Shown here in pieces: positions 1-5,257 of a DNA stretch of 6,169 bases; position 1 is the stretch's first letter; the number at the start of each line of letters is the position of its first letter. The stretch is from Thermoanaerobaculia bacterium (GTDB lineage Bacteria; Acidobacteriota; Thermoanaerobaculia; Multivoradales; UBA5704), in assembly GCA_025937035.1 (NCBI GenBank), contig JAICSG010000259.1:1-6169 (forward strand), in the 5' to 3' direction. A program made the position numbers and the translations under genes. Under the pieces are notes generated by a model. That model was not told the origin of the DNA and made no database searches. It worked only from the letters and a program-made list of their open reading frames with translations.

Positions 1-193
1 CGCCTCGTCGCTCGACTTCGAGGCGGTCTACTGGATCCTAACCCCCGACTACGGTATTTACATGGACCGCCAGCAGGCGGTCAACCTCGGGCTGCTGCGC
101 GCCTTCGAGCGCGAGGGGATCGACTTCGCCTCGGGCAGCCAGACCGTGCTGGTGACTCAGTCCAAGGAACGCCCGCTGAAAACTTCCGGGTGA
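1..193 (+). CDS. MscS-family mechanosensitive ion channel, C-terminal fragment
   Basis: The first complete codon is at 2-4 and the frame runs 63 codons to TGA at 191-193; the 5' part lies outside the window. The peptide begins ASSLDFEAVYWILTPDYG, continues through MDRQQAVNLGLLRAFEREGI, then DFASGSQTVLV and a short basic tail. This is the pattern of the C-terminal alpha/beta cytoplasmic vestibule domain of MscS-like channels: a strand ending in a tyrosine-rich D-Y segment, a helix of the type 'inl.l...f...GI', then 'f..g.QTV'. Family members are inner-membrane channels that open under membrane tension and release solutes on hypo-osmotic shock. The usual 'PTQTV' appears here as 'GSQTV'. The pore helices are not visible, so the call rests on the last 60 residues only. 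The next gene starts about 50 bases downstream on the same strand with no obvious terminator between, so read-through is possible. Confidence 0.72.
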   Translation, partial: ASSLDFEAVYWILTPDYGIYMDRQQAVNLGLLRAFEREGIDFASGSQTVLVTQSKERPLKTSG

Positions 194-234
194 ATTCTTC
201 GTAACAGCTTCCCCGGGGAGACCTGTGTCTTGAA

Positions 235-239
235 AGGAG
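235..239 (+). promoter_or_regulatory. Ribosome binding site that decides the protease start
   Basis: AGGAG at 235-239 (inside AAAGGAG, 233-239) lies 5 bases before GTG at 245, which is ideal Shine-Dalgarno spacing. A TTG at 230 opens the same frame 5 codons earlier and has a weaker GGGGAG at 215-220. The AGGAG would sit inside that longer coding sequence. Starting at 245 also gives a compact signal peptide (MRRLIWMSALLLLL...), so GTG 245 is preferred. Confidence 0.65.
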
Positions 240-244
240 ACCTC

Positions 245-3200
245 GTGCGTAGACTGATCTGGATGTCGGCCCTCCTGCTTCTCCTGCCGGAGCTGGCCGC
301 CGCGCAATCCAAGGAGGGGACGCGCCTGCTGCGCTACCCCGACATCTGTGGCAATACCATCGCCTTCGTCTATGGCGGCGACATCTGGCTGGTGGACGCC
401 GGGGGCGGCGTCGCCCGCCGGCTGACCTCGGGAGAGGGGGACGAGCTCGCCCCCAAATTCTCGCCGGACTGCCGGTCGATCGCCTTCACCGGCCAGTACA
501 CCGGCACCCGCCAGGTGTATGTGATCCCGGTGGACGGCGGCGCCCCGCGGCAGCTCACCTTCCATAACGACGTCGGCAACATCCCGCCCCGCGGCGGCTT
601 CGACAACCAGGTGCTGGGCTGGACCCCGGACGGCAAGGAGATCCTCTTCAACGCCCACCGCACCCCCTACAGCGAGCGCAACGCCCGGCCCTATCTGATC
701 CCGGCCGCCGGCGGCATGGAGACCCCGCTCGCCATCCGCGAGGGGTCGGCCGGCGTGCTCTCGCCGGACGGCAACCGCTACGTCTTCGCGCCGATCATGC
801 GGGAGTTCCGCACCTGGAAGCGTTACCGCGGCGGGCGCGCCCCCGAGCTCTGGGTCTACGATCTCAAGAAAAACACCGCCCAGCAGATCACCGACAACCC
901 GGCCAACGACTACATGCCGGTCTGGATCGGCGACACGATCTACTTCGTCTCCGACCGCGACAAGGTCGGGAGCACCTACATCAACAACCTCTTCTCTTAC
1001 GACACGAAGACCAGGGCCGTCCGCCGGCTGACCAGCCACGACACCTTCGACGTCTACTGGCCGAGCAGCGCCGACCGCAAGCGGATCGTCTACGAGGACG
1101 GCGGCTGGATCTATCTCTTCGATCCCGCCTCGGGCAAGAGCAACCGGGTGGAGATCCGGGTCGAGGGGGACCTGCCGCGTACCCTCCCCTATTTCAAGAA
1201 TGTGACGGAGGACATCGAGACGGCCACCCTCTCGCCCACCGGCAAGCGGGCCCTGCTCACCGCCCGCGGCGACGTCTTCTCGGTACCGGCCGAGAAGGGG
1301 GAGATCCGCAACCTCACCCAGTCGCCGGGCGTGCGGGAGCTCGCCGCCACCTGGTCGCCGGACGGCCGCTGGGTCGCCTACCTCTCCGACCGCACGGGCG
1401 AGTACGAGGTCTGGGTGCGGCCGGCCGACGGCTCGGGCGAGGAGCGGCGGGTGACCACGGACGGCGACGTCTGGCGCTTCCCCCTCTCCTGGTCCCCGGA
1501 TTCCAAGAAGCTCGCCTTCGGCGACCAGAACCGCCGCCTCCGCTGGGTGGACGTGGCCTCCGGCAAGGTGACCGACGCCGACCGCTCGATGCGGGGGGCC
1601 ATCCAGGACTACAAGTGGTCGCCGGACAGCCGCTACCTCGCCTACACCAAGAACGGCGCCAACCAGTTCCCGTCGATCTGGATCTACTCGCTCGACGACG
1701 GCAAGGCCCGCCAGCTCACCAGCGACCTCACCGCCGACGGCGAGCCGACCTGGGACCCCAAGGGGCACTACCTCTACTTCCTGTCGAACCGCGACTACAA
1801 CCTGACCTTCAGCGGCTACGAGTTCGACTACGTCTACACCAACCCCACCCGGGTCTACGTGGGGCTGCTCTCCAAGGAGGGGCCGGCCCTGCTGCTCCCC
1901 GAGAGCGACGAGGAGGCCGCCAAGGCGGCCGCGGAGGAGAAGCCGGCCGCGGTCGAGGCCAAGGCGGCGGCCGAGAAGGTGGCCGACGAGGCCAAGGGCG
2001 AGAAGCCGGACAAGGCCGAGAAGCCCGGCGTGCGGGTCAAGATCGACTTCGACGGCTTCGACCAGCGGGTGCGGGCCATCCCGGGGCCGGCCGGCAACTA
2101 TCAGGATCTCACCGCCAGCGACGACGCCGTCTTCTACGTGCGCGCCAACCCCGGCGGCGGTCCCGGCGGGCGGTCGCTCAAGATGTTCAGCTTCAAGACC
2201 CGCAAGGAGGACACCGTCCTCGACGGCATCGCCGGCTACGTCCTCTCCGCGGACGGCAAGAAGATCGGCTACCGCCAGCGGGACACCTACGGCATCATCG
2301 ACGCCCGGCCCGGGGCCAAGCCCGGCGACGGCAAGCTCGACCTCGAGAAGCTGACCCTGCGCATCCAGCCGAAGGACGAATGGCGCCAGGAATTCGTGGA
2401 CGCCTGGCGGATCTACCGCGACTGGTTCTACGATCCCAACCTCCACGGCGTCGACTGGAAGGGGCTCCTCGACCGCTACTCCCAGGAGCTCCCCTACATG
2501 TCCAACCGCTCCGACCTCGACTATCTGCTGGGCGAGATCGGCGGCGAGGTCTCCGTGGGCCATTCCTACGTGGAGCCTTCGGAGAACACCCCTGGCCCCA
2601 AGCGGGTTGACGGGGCGTTGCTGGGGGCGGAGATCGCCGCCGACCCCTCCGGCTACTACCGGGTCGAGCACATCTTCCCGGGCGAGAACTGGCATCCGGA
2701 CTTCCGCTCGCCGCTGACCGAGCCCGGCGTTCACGTCCGGGTGGGGGACTACATCCTGGCCGTGGACGGCACGACCACCAAAGGGGTGAACAACTTCTAC
2801 CGTCTGCTGGAGGGGAAGGCCGACCGGGTGCTCACCCTGCTGGTGAACGACAAGCCCTCCACCCAGGGTGCGCACACCGAGGAGGTCCGGCCGGTGAGCA
2901 AGGAGCAGAACCTCCGCTACCTCGACTGGGTGGCCACCAACCGCGCCAAGGTGGACAAGCTCTCGGGCGGCCGCATCGGCTACATCCACCTGCCGGACAC
3001 GGCGGTGGCGGGCAACCGCGAGCTGTTCAAGTATTTCTATCCGCTCGCCAACAAGGACGCCCACATCTTCGACGACCGCTACAACCAGGGCGGCTTCATC
3101 CCGGACCGGATGATCGCGCTGATCTCCCGGCCGCTGCTCAACTACTTCGTGGGCCGCGGCGGGAACGCCAATCCGACGCCGCAGTTCGCGGCTCAGGGCC

Positions 3201-3580
3201 CCAAGGTGGCCCTGATCAACGGCCAGGCGGGCTCGGGCGGCGACGCCTTCCCGTACTACTTCAAGGAGATGAAGCTGGGGCCGCTGATCGGCACCCGCAC
3301 CTGGGGCGGCCTCGCCGGCCTCTCGGGCAATCCGCCGCTGATCGACGGCGGCACCCTCACCGTGCCCACCTTCCGCATCCTCACCACCGAGGGGAAGTGG
3401 GCGGTGGAGAACGAGGGGGTCTCGCCGGACATCGAGGTGGTCGACGCGCCGGACGCCCTGGCCCGCGGCGAGGACCCGACCCTCGAGCGGGGTGTGAGAT
3501 ACCTCCTCGACCAGCTCGAGAAGAACCCGCCCCACAAGGTCGTGGTGCCCAAGCCGCCGGTGGGCGGGGCGGTGCACTGA
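245..3580 (+). CDS. Exported Tricorn-like serine protease (peptidase family S41)
   Basis: The protein has 1,111 residues from the GTG start (1,116 if TTG at 230 is used). Residues 1-20 form a signal peptide (RR, then a Leu-rich core, then AAAQ), so it should act in the periplasm or outside the cell, unlike cytoplasmic Thermoplasma Tricorn. Residues about 25-550 hold repeated PD40-type beta-propeller strands (FSPDCRSIAF, WSPDGRWVAY, WSPDSKKLAF, WSPDSRYLAY), consistent with Tricorn's two propellers that gate and channel peptides. A Lys/Ala/Glu-rich linker fills about 551-600. The C1 domain carries GHSYV with His773. A PDZ domain spans about 791-885. The C2 domain has RYNQGG (945-950), the nucleophile motif GSGGD (Ser997, Asp1000) and ENEGVSPD (Glu1055/Glu1057), matching the His/Ser/Glu residues of the Tricorn active site. 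Order and length fit full-length Tricorn (about 1,070 residues). The likely role is cutting oligopeptides for nutrition or envelope turnover; the substrate is unknown. A Gly replaces the Ser that precedes the catalytic His in Thermoplasma. Confidence 0.92.
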   Translation: MRRLIWMSALLLLLPELAAAQSKEGTRLLRYPDICGNTIAFVYGGDIWLVDAGGGVARRLTSGEGDELAPKFSPDCRSIAFTGQYTGTRQVYVIPVDGGAPRQLTFHNDVGNIPPRGGFDNQVLGWTPDGKEILFNAHRTPYSERNARPYLIPAAGGMETPLAIREGSAGVLSPDGNRYVFAPIMREFRTWKRYRGGRAPELWVYDLKKNTAQQITDNPANDYMPVWIGDTIYFVSDRDKVGSTYINNLFSYDTKTRAVRRLTSHDTFDVYWPSSADRKRIVYEDGGWIYLFDPASGKSNRVEIRVEGDLPRTLPYFKNVTEDIETATLSPTGKRALLTARGDVFSVPAEKGEIRNLTQSPGVRELAATWSPDGRWVAYLSDRTGEYEVWVRPADGSGEERRVTTDGDVWRFPLSWSPDSKKLAFGDQNRRLRWVDVASGKVTDADRSMRGAIQDYKWSPDSRYLAYTKNGANQFPSIWIYSLDDGKARQLTSDLTADGEPTWDPKGHYLYFLSNRDYNLTFSGYEFDYVYTNPTRVYVGLLSKEGPALLLPESDEEAAKAAAEEKPAAVEAKAAAEKVADEAKGEKPDKAEKPGVRVKIDFDGFDQRVRAIPGPAGNYQDLTASDDAVFYVRANPGGGPGGRSLKMFSFKTRKEDTVLDGIAGYVLSADGKKIGYRQRDTYGIIDARPGAKPGDGKLDLEKLTLRIQPKDEWRQEFVDAWRIYRDWFYDPNLHGVDWKGLLDRYSQELPYMSNRSDLDYLLGEIGGEVSVGHSYVEPSENTPGPKRVDGALLGAEIAADPSGYYRVEHIFPGENWHPDFRSPLTEPGVHVRVGDYILAVDGTTTKGVNNFYRLLEGKADRVLTLLVNDKPSTQGAHTEEVRPVSKEQNLRYLDWVATNRAKVDKLSGGRIGYIHLPDTAVAGNRELFKYFYPLANKDAHIFDDRYNQGGFIPDRMIALISRPLLNYFVGRGGNANPTPQFAAQGPKVALINGQAGSGGDAFPYYFKEMKLGPLIGTRTWGGLAGLSGNPPLIDGGTLTVPTFRILTTEGKWAVENEGVSPDIEVVDAPDALARGEDPTLERGVRYLLDQLEKNPPHKVVVPKPPVGGAVH

Positions 3581-3587
3581 GGAGTTG

Positions 3588-3681
3588 AGGGACCCAAGGG
3601 ACGACAGGGACACCAGGGACTTCAGGGACGAGAGCAGCTCGCTCCTGGGTCCCTGGAGTCCCTGAAGTCCCTTGGGTCCCT
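3588..3681. repeat. Inverted array of 9-base AGGGACNNN units
   Basis: Five forward units of AGGGAC plus 3 bases begin at 3588, 3597, 3606, 3615 and 3624 (spacers CCA, GAC, ACC, TTC, GAG). After a short centre, four inverted units show GTCCCT at 3649, 3658, 3667 and 3676; read on the other strand their spacers are CCA, TTC, TCC and CCA. The outermost 15 bases (3588-3602) are a perfect reverse complement of 3667-3681. A second perfect 15-base pairing joins 3615-3629 with 3658-3672 in a shifted register. The centre can close as CGAG-AGCAG-CTCG (3629-3641). The hexamer is constant while the spacers vary, which is more regular than a simple terminator needs. The array fills the gap between the convergent genes. 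I do not recognise it as a named repeat family. Confidence 0.85.
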
Positions 3682-3690
3682 GTTGTTCTT
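3588..3690 (+). terminator. Likely transcription terminator of the protease gene
   Basis: The stem formed by the 9-base repeat array starts 8 bases after the protease stop codon and is followed on the + strand by TGTTGTTCTT (3681-3690), a moderately U-rich tail. Hairpin plus U tail fits intrinsic termination of the + transcript. On the - strand the bases after the hairpin (CAACTCC) are not U-rich, so termination of the hydrolase transcript here is less certain, although the stem could still slow polymerase or protect 3' ends. The tail is interrupted by G and C, so it is weaker than a textbook terminator. Confidence 0.5.
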
Positions 3691-4706
3691 CACCTCATAT
3701 ACCGCTTGAACCACTCCACAATCCGCCGGTCGCGGTCCCGCCAGTGGAAGGGGAGGCCGTGGCTGTCCTGGGCGTACATGACCAACTCGTAGGTCTTGCC
3801 GAGCGCCTGGAGCTTCTCCGCCAACGCCAGCGCTTGGTCCTTGGGATTGGTCCGCCAGTCGGCCGTGCCATGGAGGATCAGGAGGGGGGCGTTGATCCTC
3901 TCCGGCCAGTCGACCGCCGAGCGCTCCCGCAGCAGGGCCGGTCCGTTGCGGGAGAACCCGGGGATCAGCTGGCGGTAGACGGCGTAGACCATCTCCGGGC
4001 GGTCCCGGCTGCCGGCGACGAGGTCCGCCTCGCCGCTCACCACCGCCGCCGCGTTGACGGGGGCCCCGGCCTTCAGCGCCAGATAGGTCTCCATGCCGCC
4101 CCGCGACTCGCCGAGGAGGAAGACGTTGCCCATGTCCACGTAGCCCAGGCTCCGGGCCAGCGGCAGGAGGTTGAGCACGTCGTGGACGTCCGCGCCCCCG
4201 AACTCCTCCCGACCCTCGCCGCCGTCGACGCCGCGATACTGTGAGCCGAGCACCACGAAGCCGTTCGAGACGTAGGAGTAGAACCCCTCCTCCTCCCACG
4301 GCGAGAGCTCGCCGAAATCGCGGTTTCCGCCCCGGTTGAAGAGGATGAGCGGGAGCTTCCGGCCCGCGGTGTCCTTCGGCTTCCAGAGATAGGCGGTGAC
4401 CTTCAGCCCGTCGCTGAGATAGGTGAGGCGCTGGCACTCGAACCCCTGATAGGCCCGCCGGCGCTCGAATTCCTCCCGCGTGGGCAGGAGGGGGCGGAGG
4501 GCCGCGAACGGCTGCATGGTGATCCCCATCCGCGCCGCCTCCTCGACCTCGCCGCTATAGGCGCGCTCGTACCCTCGCAGCCAGCGCTCGTAGCTGACGG
4601 TGCGCGGCGGGCAGGGGGTGCTCTGGAGAAGCGTGCCGTCGGGCTGCGTCTGGGCCTGGGAGGCGAGGGGGAGGAAGAGGAGGGCGAGGAGGAGGGGGTG
4701 CTTCAT
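3690..4706 (-). CDS. Secreted alpha/beta hydrolase, S9 (prolyl oligopeptidase)-like
   Basis: The protein has 338 residues. It begins MKHPLLLALLFLPLASQAQ, a Sec signal peptide with likely cleavage after ASQA, so it should be exported. An N-terminal segment (about 20-95) precedes the alpha/beta-hydrolase core. The core shows strand-turn LPLILFNRGGNRD (118-130, oxyanion region), GSQYRG (154-159), the nucleophile elbow GESRGG (Ser201), HGTADWR (Asp283) and DSHGLP (His316), a complete Ser-Asp-His triad in the right order. GxSxGG and the HGTAD spacing resemble the S9 peptidase catalytic domain, but no propeller is attached, so it could be a peptidase of small substrates or an esterase. It is the last gene of a - strand cluster, 5 bases after the stop of the preceding gene. 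A GGGG Shine-Dalgarno-like run (4717-4720, in AAGGGG) lies 10 bases upstream. It faces the Tricorn gene convergently. Confidence 0.85.
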   Translation of the reverse strand: MKHPLLLALLFLPLASQAQTQPDGTLLQSTPCPPRTVSYERWLRGYERAYSGEVEEAARMGITMQPFAALRPLLPTREEFERRRAYQGFECQRLTYLSDGLKVTAYLWKPKDTAGRKLPLILFNRGGNRDFGELSPWEEEGFYSYVSNGFVVLGSQYRGVDGGEGREEFGGADVHDVLNLLPLARSLGYVDMGNVFLLGESRGGMETYLALKAGAPVNAAAVVSGEADLVAGSRDRPEMVYAVYRQLIPGFSRNGPALLRERSAVDWPERINAPLLILHGTADWRTNPKDQALALAEKLQALGKTYELVMYAQDSHGLPFHWRDRDRRIVEWFKRYMR

Positions 4707-4711
4707 GGGGT

Positions 4712-5257
4712 CTAGGCCCCTTCAACCTCCTTGCCAACCTGGATCGCCGGAGCGGGGGCGGCGCGCCGCCTCAGCACCGCCTTGATCCAGAGGAAGCCCA
4801 CCGAGAGGAAGGGGAAGGCGTAGACCAGGGACCCGAAAGGCCCGAGGATGCCGTCCGGCGTGGCCTCGACCTGAGTGCTCATCTCGCCGCCTCCCGCGGA
4901 GCCGCTGAGGACGGTCCGGACGTGCCACATCTCCCCCTTGTCGAATTGGATCTTGGCCATGTAGCGGGCCCCCTCGTCCACGGGCTGGGGCTCGGCGTCG
5001 TAGAAGACCTCCGGCAGCCGATGGTTGAGCGGCTGGACGCCGATCCGCACCGAGGTCCGCGCGGGCGGCTTGTGCCCCTTGGGCGCGTCGAGGACCACGT
5101 AGAAAGTCGCCGTGCCGATGTCCGGATCGCTCCAGACCGACGCCACATAGGGGCCGACCTTCTGATCCACCTGCAGGGGAAATGGCGGCCCGTAGTGAGC
5201 CAGGACGGGCAGGCCGCCCAGAAAGAGGAGCAGAAAGGGGTAGACCGCCCGCCGCAT
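4712..5257 (-). CDS. Exported one-TM protein, Ig-like FixH/YtkA-type candidate
   Basis: The protein has 181 residues and I do not recognise a firm family. Residues 1-20 (MRRAVYPFLLLFLGGLPVLA) form a signal peptide with a V-L-A cleavage site, which would leave His21 as the mature N-terminus. Residues about 21-135 are rich in beta-type alternation (VGPYVASVW, TATFYVVLDA, TSVRIGVQPL, YMAKIQFDKG, WHVRTVLSGS), suggesting a small periplasmic beta-sandwich. Residues about 141-162 form a C-terminal TM helix followed by RRR, so the domain is anchored facing the periplasm. Histidines 62, 79 and 112 are the other candidate ligands besides His21. The start is set by GGGAGGG at 5263-5269, 5 bases before ATG, and the ATG shares one base with the stop of the Fe-S gene (TGATG), so translation is coupled. 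It is probably a partner subunit of the Fe-S membrane protein. A role like the Ig domain of FixG/CcoG, or like YtkA/FixH/CopC, is inference. Confidence 0.75.
   Translation of the reverse strand: MRRAVYPFLLLFLGGLPVLAHYGPPFPLQVDQKVGPYVASVWSDPDIGTATFYVVLDAPKGHKPPARTSVRIGVQPLNHRLPEVFYDAEPQPVDEGARYMAKIQFDKGEMWHVRTVLSGSAGGGEMSTQVEATPDGILGPFGSLVYAFPFLSVGFLWIKAVLRRRAAPAPAIQVGKEVEGA

Noticed and set aside
194..244. Promoter or terminator between the MscS-like gene and the protease
   Set aside because: The 51-base gap has a small CCCCGGGG palindrome and ribosome binding sites, but no convincing -35/-10 pair and no hairpin with a T run.
1615..2610. A 331-codon + strand frame inside the protease gene
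   Set aside because: It is another frame of the protease coding sequence. The product is dominated by Arg, Gly, Ala and Pro and has no domain pattern.
38..3613. A 1,191-codon open frame on the - strand covering the whole protease gene
   Set aside because: It is antisense to a gene with clear domains and catalytic motifs. Its product is a monotonous Gly/Val/Leu/His/Asp/Arg mixture without recognisable motifs, as expected when GC-rich codons leave the opposite frame free of stops.
3588..3681. CRISPR-like array
   Set aside because: The units are 9 bases with 3-base spacers and switch orientation at the centre. CRISPR repeats and spacers are each more than 20 bases and all in one direction, and no cas gene is present.
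3672..4244. A 190-codon + strand frame over the hydrolase gene
   Set aside because: It is antisense to a gene with a signal peptide and complete catalytic triad, and shows no motifs or good ribosome binding site.
3622..4437. A - strand frame of 271 codons whose product ends in RDPRDFRDSRDP-like tripeptides
   Set aside because: It is a shadow of the hydrolase gene running into the 9-base repeat array. The RDx periodicity is just the translation of the repeat, whose length is a multiple of three.
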